29,809 nt of DNA from UBA11524 sp964383815 (GCA_964383815.1 CAYLIC010000027.1:1-29809); one strand, 5' to 3'; numbered from the stretch's first letter, positions 6,005 to 15,244 are shown. Notes: generated by a model from the sequence alone, not told the origin. Numbers and translations: made by a program.

Positions 6005-8566
6005 TTACATGATGGACTCGCCGCGCAGCTTCTTGGAAGCGAAGTTGGCGGAGAACAGCAGCGTTACACTGACAATGGTTTTCAGAATGCCAATGGCTGT
6101 GGCGAAGGAATACAGCGTGGTGCCGTTGGAGGCGATGGTGATGTTGTACACATACAGGTCCAGCACCTCAATGGTGTTTTTGTTCATGCTGTTCTGGAAC
6201 GCCAGATACTGATCCATGCCATTGTTCAGGATGTTGGAGATGCTCAGCATCAGCAAAACGAAGAAGGTTGGCAGCAGGCCAGGCAGGGTGATGTAGCGGA
6301 TCTTGGCCCAGCGCCCGGCGCCGTCCACCTGTGCGGCCTCGTACAGCTCCTGGTCGATGCCGGAAATGGCAGCCAGGTACATAATGGCGCCCCAGCCCAG
6401 TCCCTTCCAGGTGCCCCAGGCCCACATCTTCAGCCATATGTGCTGGCTGCTGTTCAGCCAGGCCACCGGCTGATCGATAGCGCCTATGCCCAGCATGAAC
6501 TTGGAGAAGATGCCTGTGTCCATGGCGAACATTGCCATAGCAAAGGAGAACACCAGCGCCCAGGAGATAAAGTTGGGCAGGGTGGTGAAAATCTGCACAA
6601 ATTTCTTAAACCGCACATTGCCAATTTCGTTGAGGAAGATGGCGAAAACCATGGGCAGCCAGCTGGTGGCCAGGCCCAGGCCGGACATGCCCAGGGTGTT
6701 CTTCATCACGCGGATGATGTTCTCCCTGTGGCCCGGGTTGGTAACAAGCTCAGTAAACCACTTCAGGCCCACGAACTCCTGCTCGGACATGGGCTTGCCA
6801 AACTGATAGTTGTAGAAGGCGTAGCTCCAGCCGTACAGGGGCAGATAGCTGAACAGGAACACCGCCAGCAGGAAGGGAAGCATCATCAGGAAGAGCTTGT
6901 ACTTCTTGGGCAGCTCGCTCTGGTCGGCAAACCAGGAGAAGAAGGCGGCAAACACCAGCAGCGGTATAGCGGCATAGAGGAACACCGTGCCTGTGGCTGT
7001 ACCAATCACCTTGGGCATCTGCATGGATACAGCCATCCACGCCACAGCCCGCAGCACCGCAGCGGACAAAAGCAGCGCCACCACAGCCTTCTTGTTCTTC
7101 CGTACAGCCGTCATGGCCAGGCCAGCCAGCGAAACGGCGATGCACGTCCAGGTCAGGATGCCATAGGTGCGGGTCAGCCCGGACATGATGTCCGCCACGT
7201 CCCTGTCGGTCAGGTTGCCGTTCGTGGAGGCTTCCTCGCTATACATGGCCTTGCCCTGGCTGCTCTTGGGGGAAAGCAAATCCTCCGGTGCGGAGAAGGT
7301 CAGCGCCTGCACGCCGCTAAGCTCCACCGTGGACTGAACCTTGTTCATGCCCGGCTTGGTGAAGGAAAAGCTCATGCCCGGCGCCAGCATGGTTGCCAGG
7401 GACACCACAATCAGCGCCACGGTCACCACAAAGTTCCGCTGCTTCTCGGGGATGGGGTTAACGAAATAGGGCTCGTTGGCTGTGCGGATGCTCATCACGC
7501 CGCACATGGCTGTGGCAAGGGACAGGAAAACCATCATCACCGGGAAGATGGTCAGGGTGCCCAGGCCCAGCTTGCTCAGCTGGCGGGTGGCGGAGGTGAA
7601 CATGTCGCCATCGCCCACCGTCAGCAGGCCCAGCACCGCAGCGGTGACAAACACCAGCGCCAGCACCTGGCAGCACACGCCAAACCACTTGTCTACCCTG
7701 GGGATGAAGGCCAGCAGCGCCGCCAGCGCCAGCAGCACCAGGCCTGCCAGCAGCATCACATTGGGCGCAGTGGTCGCGGTTTTGATCAGGAAAACGCCCT
7801 TGATGTTGTTCGCATCTGCGGAGAAGGGCTCCAGGGCCGCCAGGTCGCCTGTCATCACATCGGCAAAGGTGCCCTTGTCCTGGGCCAGCTGCAGCAGGCT
7901 GGCTTCCCTGCCCAGTGCCTCATCCAGGATGGACAGGCTCCTGTTCATAACAGCTGCGTCCGCCGGGCTTGCCGTTACGGTGTCCGGCACGGAAACCACA
8001 TGTCCGGGCAGCAGGGCGCACAGCAGGGTTACCAGCGCCAGCGCGCCGCCCAGCACGCGCCAGGCTTTTTCGGAAAGGTCAATGCTGTCCTTCTCCTTAA
8101 TCACCATCACCAGCAGAATCAGCGCCTGGGCAATCGCCATCACCAGCGGCAGCCAGGGCCAGGCCTGCATTTCCAGCAGCAGGGTGAACAAAAGAGAATC
8201 GCTCACGTTGCTGAACTGCTGGGCGAAGGTGTACAGCGTCAGCGCCGAGGCCAGGCTGATGCCCAGGGAGAGAATCAGCGCGCCGCGCCTGCGCCACAGG
8301 GCAATCAACGCCGCCAGCGCCAGCAGCACCAGGCCAGCCAGCAGGTATCCCTGGCCAAACTGGGCCAGGCTCAGCCCGGGCACGGCCTCTGTGGGCAGGG
8401 CGTTTGCACCCTTGAGCAGCACATCCGCCACGGAAATCGTTGCCGGGAACTTCTCGGTAATTTCCGGGGCAATCTGGCTGTGCACCTGCAGCTTGGCAGC
8501 CGGCAGGAACAGCAGGATTACAGCCAGGAGCACCGTCAGCAACGGCAATAACCGCTTTTTCATCAT
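6005..8566 (-). CDS. LplB-type sugar permease with a long N-terminal membrane extension
   Basis: An 853-residue membrane protein, nearly three times the usual permease length of about 300. Residues 554-853 are a complete LplB-type CUT1 permease, from 'KKYKLFLMMLPFLL' to the EAA loop 'EAAQVDGAGRWAKIRYITLP' at about 190-209 of this part. The first 553 residues hold about 12 more hydrophobic helices. They read as three similar units of four helices: about 1-160, 168-361 and 378-548. In each, helix 1 is followed by a 50-80 residue non-membrane loop and then helices 2, 3 and 4, with basic residues between helices 2 and 3. Units 1 and 2 share the exact string 'LLAGLVLLALAAL' at helix 2. The start is taken as the first ATG of the ATG-ATG pair at 8566, with AGGAAAG upstream; a TTG at 8608 is possible. 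The role of the extension is unknown; sensing or assembly are guesses. Confidence 0.88.
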   Translation of the reverse strand: MMKKRLLPLLTVLLAVILLFLPAAKLQVHSQIAPEITEKFPATISVADVLLKGANALPTEAVPGLSLAQFGQGYLLAGLVLLALAALIALWRRRGALILSLGISLASALTLYTFAQQFSNVSDSLLFTLLLEMQAWPWLPLVMAIAQALILLVMVIKEKDSIDLSEKAWRVLGGALALVTLLCALLPGHVVSVPDTVTASPADAAVMNRSLSILDEALGREASLLQLAQDKGTFADVMTGDLAALEPFSADANNIKGVFLIKTATTAPNVMLLAGLVLLALAALLAFIPRVDKWFGVCCQVLALVFVTAAVLGLLTVGDGDMFTSATRQLSKLGLGTLTIFPVMMVFLSLATAMCGVMSIRTANEPYFVNPIPEKQRNFVVTVALIVVSLATMLAPGMSFSFTKPGMNKVQSTVELSGVQALTFSAPEDLLSPKSSQGKAMYSEEASTNGNLTDRDVADIMSGLTRTYGILTWTCIAVSLAGLAMTAVRKNKKAVVALLLSAAVLRAVAWMAVSMQMPKVIGTATGTVFLYAAIPLLVFAAFFSWFADQSELPKKYKLFLMMLPFLLAVFLFSYLPLYGWSYAFYNYQFGKPMSEQEFVGLKWFTELVTNPGHRENIIRVMKNTLGMSGLGLATSWLPMVFAIFLNEIGNVRFKKFVQIFTTLPNFISWALVFSFAMAMFAMDTGIFSKFMLGIGAIDQPVAWLNSSQHIWLKMWAWGTWKGLGWGAIMYLAAISGIDQELYEAAQVDGAGRWAKIRYITLPGLLPTFFVLLMLSISNILNNGMDQYLAFQNSMNKNTIEVLDLYVYNITIASNGTTLYSFATAIGILKTIVSVTLLFSANFASKKLRGESIM

Positions 8567-8611
8567 ATCATCCCATCTTTCCTGTGGTATTTCTCTATCC
8601 ACGCACAAGCG

Positions 8612-10186
8612 TTAATATGGATTCAGGCGGATGCGCACGGCCTGTCCCCGGTGGGCGAAGAGGGCAAAGTTGCTCTCGTCACCGTTGCGCACCCGGTCGC
8701 ACACCCAGGCGTCACCCTCAAAGTGACCCTCCTCCACGCTGAGGAAGTTCAGCGTGCCGCACTGGCGGGAGGTCAGCGTGGGGAAGCTGTCCTCCTCCAT
8801 GGGGCCGGGCCTGCGGCGGAAGTCCGCCTTCACCCCGCACCCGGAAAGGAAGAACTCGTTCTCCCCCGCCTGCACCAGCAGCCCACGTCCGCGGGTGGTG
8901 AAGATGTCACCATTCTCCGGGGCGGCGGTGTTGATAAAGCTGCCCATGCCGTATCGCGGGCTGCTGTTGGCAAAGGTGACCTCCACATGCCAGCCGTCCA
9001 GCCGCAGGTATTGCTTGTCCATAAACTCCTGCTGTACCAGGGCGTGAACCTTTCCCGTGCCGCGGTACTTCATCAGCAGCGGCGCAAGGCTTGCCACTGT
9101 GCGCATGCTCAGCGCCATGTCCGTGCTTTCCGGCAGCGGCTGACCCCCGGCGTCCATGGCGCGGCCCGCACCAAAGCACGCCATGCCAATGCAGCCATAG
9201 TCCGCAAAGGCCTCCATCATGTTCAGGGCATTGGCTATGCCGGTGATGGGCGATTCCGGGATAAACAGGGGATTGTCCTGCCGGGCATAGCGGCTGCACA
9301 CACGGCGATAGCGTTCCCTGTCCGGCACATACATGTCCGGGCAAATCAGGTCAACGGCAGGCGCCACAGCCTTGTAAATGTCTATCACCCGGCCCACGGC
9401 AGCGCCGCTGTTGTAGCAGATGCCCGCCTCCTCAAAGCCCTGTTCGCCCAGCATCACGTTGATGGTCATGGGCAGGCTGTAGGCCTGCTTGCCTGCAACA
9501 GCCAGCTGCTGGATGAAATCCGCATGGGCCCAGGCCATAAAGGCCTCATGGGCGTGGCGGCCAAACCGGCTGCGCCAGCTGTTTCCGCCAGGCACAACGC
9601 CGCTGTCCTCCAGGGTAACGCCGTCCAGCACGGGGGGCACGGGCCGCTGATAAATCTCCCGGGCCTCGGGCCGGTAGTCCATATCCGTGTTGGCAAGGCC
9701 AATCTCATTCTCAATCTGCACCGCCAGCACCGTGCCAGTGTCACCATCCGCCTGCTTCAGGTGCTCCATCAGCGCCACAAAGGCCCGGCGGTCTGCCTCC
9801 AGGGTGGCCTGGCACAGAGGTGACAGGCTGGCAACCTTGCCGCCGTCCCGGCCCTGGGCAATGGCGTAGGTTTCCGGGTGGAGCTTCACCCACTCCGGCG
9901 CGTAATTGGGGTGACCATTCTTGTTGATGCCAAACCACAGGAGAATCAGGTACAGGCCGTTTGCCCGGCAGCGGGCAAGCAGGTCGTCCACATCGTCAAA
10001 GCAAAAGCAGCCCGGCTTTTCCTCCGTGCGGAACCAGTACACCGGTGCCTCCAGCAGGTTGCCGCCATAGTGCTTCACGGCGGCAATCTCCTTTTCCAGC
10101 ATTTCCGGTATGCCGGTAGAGGAGTTGTGCACCTGCAGGCCCAGAGGAAGAATGGGCTGCCCGTTTCTATCATGGAAAACCGTCAT
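8612..10186 (-). CDS. Intracellular beta-galactosidase-like glycoside hydrolase (clan GH-A, DUF5597-like)
   Basis: A 524-residue cytoplasmic glycosidase without a signal peptide. The (beta/alpha)8 barrel carries 'VQIENEIG' with Asn160-Glu161 as the probable acid/base and 'LFIPES' with Glu311 as the probable nucleophile, the spacing expected for retaining GH-A enzymes. The run 'LWFGINKNGHPNYAPEWVK' followed by 'LSPLC..' and a 'RRAFVALMEHLK' helix resembles the beta-galactosidase-like group with a C-terminal DUF5597 domain. Beta-galactosidase or another exo-acting activity is likely, but the exact sugar cannot be read. Its ATG overlaps the stop of the LacI-type gene (ATGA), so the two are translationally coupled. 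It should hydrolyse oligosaccharides brought in by the downstream importer. Confidence 0.82.
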   Translation of the reverse strand: MTVFHDRNGQPILPLGLQVHNSSTGIPEMLEKEIAAVKHYGGNLLEAPVYWFRTEEKPGCFCFDDVDDLLARCRANGLYLILLWFGINKNGHPNYAPEWVKLHPETYAIAQGRDGGKVASLSPLCQATLEADRRAFVALMEHLKQADGDTGTVLAVQIENEIGLANTDMDYRPEAREIYQRPVPPVLDGVTLEDSGVVPGGNSWRSRFGRHAHEAFMAWAHADFIQQLAVAGKQAYSLPMTINVMLGEQGFEEAGICYNSGAAVGRVIDIYKAVAPAVDLICPDMYVPDRERYRRVCSRYARQDNPLFIPESPITGIANALNMMEAFADYGCIGMACFGAGRAMDAGGQPLPESTDMALSMRTVASLAPLLMKYRGTGKVHALVQQEFMDKQYLRLDGWHVEVTFANSSPRYGMGSFINTAAPENGDIFTTRGRGLLVQAGENEFFLSGCGVKADFRRRPGPMEEDSFPTLTSRQCGTLNFLSVEEGHFEGDAWVCDRVRNGDESNFALFAHRGQAVRIRLNPY

Positions 10187-11193
10187 GCGTTTGCCTCCCC
10201 CTGTAGTTTTTTCACCGTGTCGCCCGGGCGAATGGCGCCGGGCACCACCACCGTCCGCTGCAGGGCGCAGCGGGCATCCTCAATGGCGCTGATAACCTCC
10301 TGCATGGCGCGGACGCCCATCTGCTCCGCGTCCTGGTGGTAGGTGGTCAGCCTGGGTGTCAGGGACTGCACCAGGGACACGCCATCATACCCGAAGCAGC
10401 TGATGTCCCCGGGAATGTCCAGCCCTCTTTCGCGTATGGCATTTGCACCGCCCAGGTAGCATATATCATCCGGGTACAGGATGCAGGTGGGCGGGTGCGG
10501 CAAATCCAGCAGGGCAGCCGTCTCCCTGGCGGAGGCAAGCGGTGTGCGGAACAGCGCCGGGCGGACGTAAGCCTCCGGCAAGGCCAGGCCGCAATCCCTG
10601 CACCCGCGGACAAAGCCTGCCAGCCTTTCGCTGGTCACCTGGCAGCTCTCCCCGTGGATGAAGGCAATGCGGCGATGGCCCATTTCGTCGTGCAGGTAGT
10701 GGACAATCTTCTCCATGCTCTCCACATTGTCGTTGACGACCATGGTGCCGCCGGGAAACTCATACTCAATGGAAACGGTGGGAATGTCGCTCTTCACAAG
10801 GGACATCACCTTGTCGTAATCGTACAGCTGGCCCTGGATAACCACCACGCCGGCGCACTGGCGCTGCCTGGCGTGCTCCAGGTAGTTGCCCGCCGGGTTC
10901 CTGTTCAGGAAGGCCAATTCATACCCGCAGCGCTCCGCCTCCGCGTGGATTCCCTCCAGCACAAAGGAGAAAAACTCGTGGGCCATCAGGTTTCTGTACA
11001 GCACGCCAATGATGTTGCTGCGGTTGGTTTTCAGGGTGCGGGCAGCAGCATTGGGCACATAACCCATGCGCTCCGCCACCCGGCGGATATACCCCGCCTG
11101 GTTTGCGCTTACGCCCGGCTGGCGGTTCAGCGCCCGGGAGACCGTTGCCGCCGAAAGGCCACATTCCCTTGCAATCATCTTGATGGTCACCAT
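10183..11193 (-). CDS. LacI-family transcriptional repressor
   Basis: A 336-residue regulator. The N-terminal helix-turn-helix 'IKMIARECGLSAATVSRALN' (about 4-23) and hinge region 'AARTLKTNRSNIIGVLY' are classic LacI/GalR. The rest is a periplasmic-binding-protein-like sugar sensor ending 'DTVKKL'. It is the first gene of the operon, so it represses itself and the importer/glycosidase genes. The perfect palindrome at 11216-11231 in its own leader is the likely operator. The ATG at 11193 has no good Shine-Dalgarno sequence (GTGGTGATG only), which may keep the repressor level low; a better one, GGAGG, lies about 50 bases further up and serves no in-frame start. The inducer is probably a sugar or a product of the adjacent glycosidase. 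Confidence 0.93.
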   Translation of the reverse strand: MVTIKMIARECGLSAATVSRALNRQPGVSANQAGYIRRVAERMGYVPNAAARTLKTNRSNIIGVLYRNLMAHEFFSFVLEGIHAEAERCGYELAFLNRNPAGNYLEHARQRQCAGVVVIQGQLYDYDKVMSLVKSDIPTVSIEYEFPGGTMVVNDNVESMEKIVHYLHDEMGHRRIAFIHGESCQVTSERLAGFVRGCRDCGLALPEAYVRPALFRTPLASARETAALLDLPHPPTCILYPDDICYLGGANAIRERGLDIPGDISCFGYDGVSLVQSLTPRLTTYHQDAEQMGVRAMQEVISAIEDARCALQRTVVVPGAIRPGDTVKKLQGEANA

Positions 11194-11215
11194 GGGGCAT
11201 CACCACACTTTGCAT

Positions 11216-11231
11216 GCGCAAACGTTTGCGC
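11216..11231. promoter_or_regulatory. LacI-type operator in the operon leader
   Basis: GCGCAAACGTTTGCGC is a perfect 16-bp palindrome with the central CG of LacI-family sites. It lies about 40 bases downstream of the predicted transcription start, where a bound repressor would block elongation. Confidence 0.85.
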
Positions 11232-11274
11232 TTTTTGCGAAAATCCTCCGCATTTGTTCTCTCAAACACAGCCT

Positions 11275-11303
11275 ATTATATTCTTTTGTCCCTATTCTGT
11301 CAA
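11275..11303 (-). promoter_or_regulatory. Consensus promoter of the LacI/glycosidase/importer operon
   Basis: On the minus strand TTGACA (11303-11298) is followed after 17 bases by TATAAT (11280-11275): both hexamers match consensus with ideal spacing. It must be strongly repressed to be silent, consistent with the two nearby palindromes. Confidence 0.92.
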
Positions 11304-11371
11304 TATAAATATCCTATCTGGGTGAACTTTTTCGATTTTACAACATGCCCCAAACCTCATTCAGCAGGGAA

Positions 11372-11385
11372 CGCAAACGTTTGCG
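11372..11385. promoter_or_regulatory. Second LacI-type operator
   Basis: CGCAAACGTTTGCG repeats the inner 14 bp of the first operator exactly, 155 bp away centre to centre. It lies upstream of the -35 box of the minus-strand operon and about 100 bp upstream of the presumed exporter promoter. A repression loop, or control of both directions, is possible. Together these sites account for most of the 327-bp gap between the lacI-type gene and the exporter genes. Confidence 0.8.
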
Positions 11386-11479
11386 GAAACTTATTTCCTT
11401 CCATTCTTTTTTTGAAAAGCCTCCCGCACTTTTTCTTGACTTTCTTCGCATTTTGCTATGCATTGTGCCGTTTTTGTTG

Positions 11480-11485
11480 TATAAT
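11480..11485 (+). promoter_or_regulatory. Probable -10 box of the exporter operon
   Basis: TATAAT lies 35 bases before the ATG, with AAAGGAG in between. No convincing -35 box is seen at the right spacing; TTGACT at 11436 is 38 bases upstream and too far. Confidence 0.5.
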
Positions 11486-11520
11486 AAAAGGCGTGTATCT
11501 CACTCGCAAAGGAGAAACCT

Positions 11521-13305
11521 ATGATTTTCGGCAAGCATATCAACCGATATTATCTGAAGCATGCGCCGCTGCTGCTGGTGGGCCTTTTGACCCTCATGGC
11601 GGTGGACTACCTGCAGCTCATCATCCCCAACCTGTACCAGATGGTCATCAACGGTGTGAACCAGGGCTATGTGGTGGTGGATGGCGTGCAGGTCGCCTTC
11701 GATATGGACTTCCTGCTGGACCGCATCTGCATGCCCATGGTAGGCATCATCATTGCGCTGGCCTTCGGGCGCTTCCTGTGGCGGATTGCCATCTTCGGCT
11801 CCGCCGTCAAGGTGGAGGCCGACCTGCGCAACCGCATGTTCAACCACGCGAAGGATCTTTCCCACCAGTATTACCAGGTGAACAAGGTGGGCAACCTGAT
11901 GAGCCTTTTCACCAACGACCTGGACACCGTGCAGGAGTGCTTTGGCTCCGGATTTCTGATGATGTTCGATGCCATTCTCCAGGGCGGCATGGCCATCAGC
12001 AAAATGTGGCGCATGAACCCCGGCATGACCGGCCTGGCCCTCATCCCCATGCTGCTGCTGCTGGCCACCAGCGCCATCATCGGCAAATATATGATGAAGA
12101 AATGGGCCATCCGCCAGCAGGCCTTCTCCAGCCTGAGCGATTTCAGCCAGGAGAGCTTCTCCGGCATTGCGGTCATCAAGGCCTTTGTAAAGGAAGGCAG
12201 GGAGCTGTGGGCCTTCAAAAAGCTGAACCAGGACAACGAGAACGCCAATATCGAGTTCACCCGGGCCTCCGTGCTCCTGCGGGTGATGGTCAACCTGTTC
12301 GTGGCCTCCGTCATTGGGGTGATTCTGGGCTACGGCGGGTATCTGGTGCATGAGGGCGTGTTCAACGCAGGCCAGCTGATGGAGTTTATCGGCTACTTTG
12401 AGGCCACAGTCTGGCCCATTATGGCCATTTCCGAGCTGATTGACATGACCAGCCGCGGCAAGGCCTCCCTCCAGCGCATCAGCCAGCTGCTGGACGCCCG
12501 GCAGGATGTGGTGGACAGGCCCGGCGTATCGCACATGGTGAACGTGAAGGGCGACATTGCCTTCCGGCACCTGAGCTTCCGCTATCCGGACGGGGAGTTC
12601 AACGCCCTGGAGGATGTGTCCTTCACCATTGCCGCCGGTGAAAACGTGGGCCTGGTGGGCAAGACCGGCTCCGGCAAAACCACCCTGGTGGATTTGATTC
12701 TCCGCACCTACAACGTGCCCGATGGCACCATCTTCATTGATGGACACGATGTGAACGCCGTGCCCATCCGGGATGTCCGCGCCGCCTGCGCCTATGTGCC
12801 CCAGGACAACTTCCTTTTCAGCGACACCATTGCCCGGAACATTGCCTTCAGCCAGCAGACCATTGACCAGGCCCAGGTGGAGGAAGCCGCCCGCCTGGCG
12901 GACGTGGACGGCAACATACAGGAATTTACGGAGAAGTACGCCACCGTTCTGGGTGAGCGGGGTGTGACCGTTTCCGGCGGGCAGAAGCAGCGCATCTCCA
13001 TTGCCAGAGCGCTGATGAAGGATGCACCCATCCTCATCCTGGATGATTCCGTTTCCGCCGTGGATACGAAAACCGAGCGTGCTATCCTGGCCAACCTGCG
13101 CCAAACCCGTGCCGGGCGCACCACCATCCTCATCGCCCACCGGATTTCCACCATCCAGCAGATGGACAAGGTGATTTTCCTGGAGGATGGACGCATTGCT
13201 GCTGTGGGCAGGCACGAGGAGCTTTACACCGGCTGCCAGGCCTACCGGCGGATGGTTGACCTGCAAAAGCTGGAGGAGGAAGGAGGCGAGCATGTCAATG
13301 CGTGA
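11521..13305 (+). CDS. Heterodimeric ABC exporter subunit, degenerate Walker B
   Basis: A 594-residue half-transporter of the MsbA/BmrC/TM287 type: six membrane helices in the first 320 residues, then a nucleotide-binding domain. Walker A is at 380-388 (GKTGSGKTT), the signature 'VSGGQ' at 484-488 is canonical, and the H-loop His is near 540. After the Walker B aspartate D508 comes D509 where the catalytic glutamate is expected ('LILDDS'), so the site that uses this Walker B should hydrolyse ATP poorly. The partner gene has the reciprocal defect, the known pattern of asymmetric exporters. AAAGGAG precedes the ATG. The last 14 bp overlap the partner gene. The cargo may be a drug, peptide or lipid; the sequence does not tell. 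Confidence 0.93.
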   Translation: MIFGKHINRYYLKHAPLLLVGLLTLMAVDYLQLIIPNLYQMVINGVNQGYVVVDGVQVAFDMDFLLDRICMPMVGIIIALAFGRFLWRIAIFGSAVKVEADLRNRMFNHAKDLSHQYYQVNKVGNLMSLFTNDLDTVQECFGSGFLMMFDAILQGGMAISKMWRMNPGMTGLALIPMLLLLATSAIIGKYMMKKWAIRQQAFSSLSDFSQESFSGIAVIKAFVKEGRELWAFKKLNQDNENANIEFTRASVLLRVMVNLFVASVIGVILGYGGYLVHEGVFNAGQLMEFIGYFEATVWPIMAISELIDMTSRGKASLQRISQLLDARQDVVDRPGVSHMVNVKGDIAFRHLSFRYPDGEFNALEDVSFTIAAGENVGLVGKTGSGKTTLVDLILRTYNVPDGTIFIDGHDVNAVPIRDVRAACAYVPQDNFLFSDTIARNIAFSQQTIDQAQVEEAARLADVDGNIQEFTEKYATVLGERGVTVSGGQKQRISIARALMKDAPILILDDSVSAVDTKTERAILANLRQTRAGRTTILIAHRISTIQQMDKVIFLEDGRIAAVGRHEELYTGCQAYRRMVDLQKLEEEGGEHVNA

Positions 13306-15184
13306 GTATCTGCCCTTAATGATTATGGGTGCCATCATTGGCACCTTTACCCTCATTTTCATTGCCGCCTTCGCCGTGATGAAGAAGCGGAAGGCCGCGC
13401 TCACCTTCGACAGGCACATGGCGGACAGGGAAATCATGTCCCGCCTGCTGCGCTATGCCAGGCCCTATTGGCGGCAGTTCCTGTGCGTGCTGGGCCTGAT
13501 GCTCCTTTCCATCGCCTACGACCTGGCTTCCCCGCTGATTATCGGCAGCATTGAGGAGCTGGTGAAGGCCTCCTTCAGCCTGGGCGCCCTGTTCCGCATG
13601 CTGATTCTGTATGTGTGCGTGCTGCTGGTGTCCATGGGGAGCACCTATTGCCAGGCCATGATGCTGCAAAGAATCGGGCAGAAGATTCTCTCCGCCCTGC
13701 GGCAGGACCTTTTCACCCATATCGAAAGCCTGTCCCACGAGCAGCTGAACCAGATTCCCGTGGGCAAGCTGGTCACCCGCGTCACCAACGATACCAACGC
13801 CATTTCCATGATGTTTACCAACATCCTGGTGACCATGATACAAAACATGTTCCTCATTGTTGGCGTGCTGGTCGCCATGCTGGCGCTGAACTACCAGCTG
13901 ACGCTGATGGTTCTGTGCTTTGTGCCCTTCATTGTGCTGTTCACGGTGATTTTCCGGCAGTTCTCCCGCACGGTGCACCGCCGGGTGAAGGACGGCACCA
14001 CGGACATCAACACCTACCTGAGCGAGAACCTCTCCGGCATGAAGATTACACAGGTCTTCAACCAGGAGGAAACCAAGATGAACGAATTTATGGCGAAAAG
14101 CCGCCGCCTGCAAAGGGCCAAGCAAAGCCAGATCTTCGTTAACGGCATTTTCCGGCCCATGGTGTATGTGCTGTACATTTCCTCCGTCATGTGCCTGCTG
14201 TACCTGGGCGGCAAGGGTGTCATACAGGATACGGTGTTCCTGGGTCAAACGCTGACGGCGGGCACCCTGGTTTCCTTCTACATGTATATCTCCAAGTTCT
14301 TCAACCCCATTCAGACCCTGGCCGAGCAGTTCAACGCCCTGCAATCCGCCTTCGCCTCGGCAGAGAAAATCTTCACCGTGTTTGACATGGAACCCCAGGT
14401 GGTGGACGAGCCGGACGCCATTGAGCTGGACGGCCTGAAGGGTGAGATTGAGTTCCGCAACGTCTGGTTTGCTTACGTTCCCGGGGAATGGGTGCTGCAG
14501 GATGTGTCCTTCCATGTGCTCCCGCGGCAAACGGTGGCCTTCGTTGGCTCCACCGGCTCCGGCAAGAGCACCATCCTGTCCCTCATCTGCCGGAACTACG
14601 ATATTCAAAAGGGACAAATCCTGATCGACGGCATTGACATCCGCCACATCAAAATTTCCTCCCTGCGGCGGCACTTCGGGCAGATGCTCCAGGATGTGTT
14701 CCTGTTCTCCGGCACCATCCGCTCCAACATTGTCCTGCGGGAGGAGCGCTTTACGGATGATGAAATCTGGGCTGCCTGCAGGTATGTGAACGCGGACAGC
14801 TTCATCGGCAAGCTGGAGGGTGGCCTGGACGAGGTGGTGCGGGAGCGGGGGAACAACTTCTCCGCCGGTCAGCGCCAGCTGCTGTCCTTCGCCCGCACCA
14901 TCCTGCACAGGCCCGCCGTGATGATTCTGGATGAGGCTACTGCCAACATCGACACGGAAACCGAGCTGCTCATCCAGGATTCCCTGGAGAAGATGAAGAG
15001 CATCGGCACCATGCTGGTGGTAGCCCACAGGCTTTCCACCATCCAGCATGCGGACTGCATCATCCTCCTGTCCCACGGCAGGATTCTGGAGCAGGGCACC
15101 CACCAGGAGCTTCTGCACCAGAAGGGTGCCTACTACCACCTGTACACCCTGCAGTACAACAAGCAGCTGCTCGGCGGCAAATAA
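13292..15184 (+). CDS. Heterodimeric ABC exporter subunit, degenerate signature motif
   Basis: A 630-residue half-transporter. It has an extra N-terminal helix (about 6-28, 'LPLMIMGAIIGTFTLIFIAA') before the usual six-helix domain, then a nucleotide-binding domain. Walker A is at 419-427 (GSTGSGKST). Walker B has the catalytic glutamate, E548 ('MILDEAT'). The signature reads 'FSAGQ' (523-527) instead of LSGGQ. It therefore supplies the catalytic residues but a poor signature, complementing the first subunit. The ATG at 13292 has GGAGG just upstream inside the end of the first gene; the frame is open further up but without a comparable site. The two products should form one asymmetric exporter in the cytoplasmic membrane. 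Confidence 0.93.
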   Translation: MSMREYLPLMIMGAIIGTFTLIFIAAFAVMKKRKAALTFDRHMADREIMSRLLRYARPYWRQFLCVLGLMLLSIAYDLASPLIIGSIEELVKASFSLGALFRMLILYVCVLLVSMGSTYCQAMMLQRIGQKILSALRQDLFTHIESLSHEQLNQIPVGKLVTRVTNDTNAISMMFTNILVTMIQNMFLIVGVLVAMLALNYQLTLMVLCFVPFIVLFTVIFRQFSRTVHRRVKDGTTDINTYLSENLSGMKITQVFNQEETKMNEFMAKSRRLQRAKQSQIFVNGIFRPMVYVLYISSVMCLLYLGGKGVIQDTVFLGQTLTAGTLVSFYMYISKFFNPIQTLAEQFNALQSAFASAEKIFTVFDMEPQVVDEPDAIELDGLKGEIEFRNVWFAYVPGEWVLQDVSFHVLPRQTVAFVGSTGSGKSTILSLICRNYDIQKGQILIDGIDIRHIKISSLRRHFGQMLQDVFLFSGTIRSNIVLREERFTDDEIWAACRYVNADSFIGKLEGGLDEVVRERGNNFSAGQRQLLSFARTILHRPAVMILDEATANIDTETELLIQDSLEKMKSIGTMLVVAHRLSTIQHADCIILLSHGRILEQGTHQELLHQKGAYYHLYTLQYNKQLLGGK

Positions 15185-15208
15185 AGAGAGCCGACGCATT
15201 GCGCCGGC
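15178..15208 (-). terminator. Probable terminator of the lipid operon
   Basis: On the minus strand GCCGGCGC pairs with GCGTCGGC (8 bp, one G-T wobble, 3-base loop), followed by TCTCTTTATTT. It lies about 120 bp beyond the last gene of the minus-strand operon and reaches into the stop codon of the exporter gene. Confidence 0.6.
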
Positions 15209-15244
15209 CCGAAAAGCCAAGGTGGGCAGCACCAGTCCATCATT

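Noticed and set aside
5978..8551. An 857-codon open frame on the plus strand opposite the large permease gene
   Set aside because: Its composition (Gln, His, Gly rich) is typical of the antisense of a GC-rich gene, it has no family motifs, and the minus strand encodes an evident permease with conserved EAA loop.
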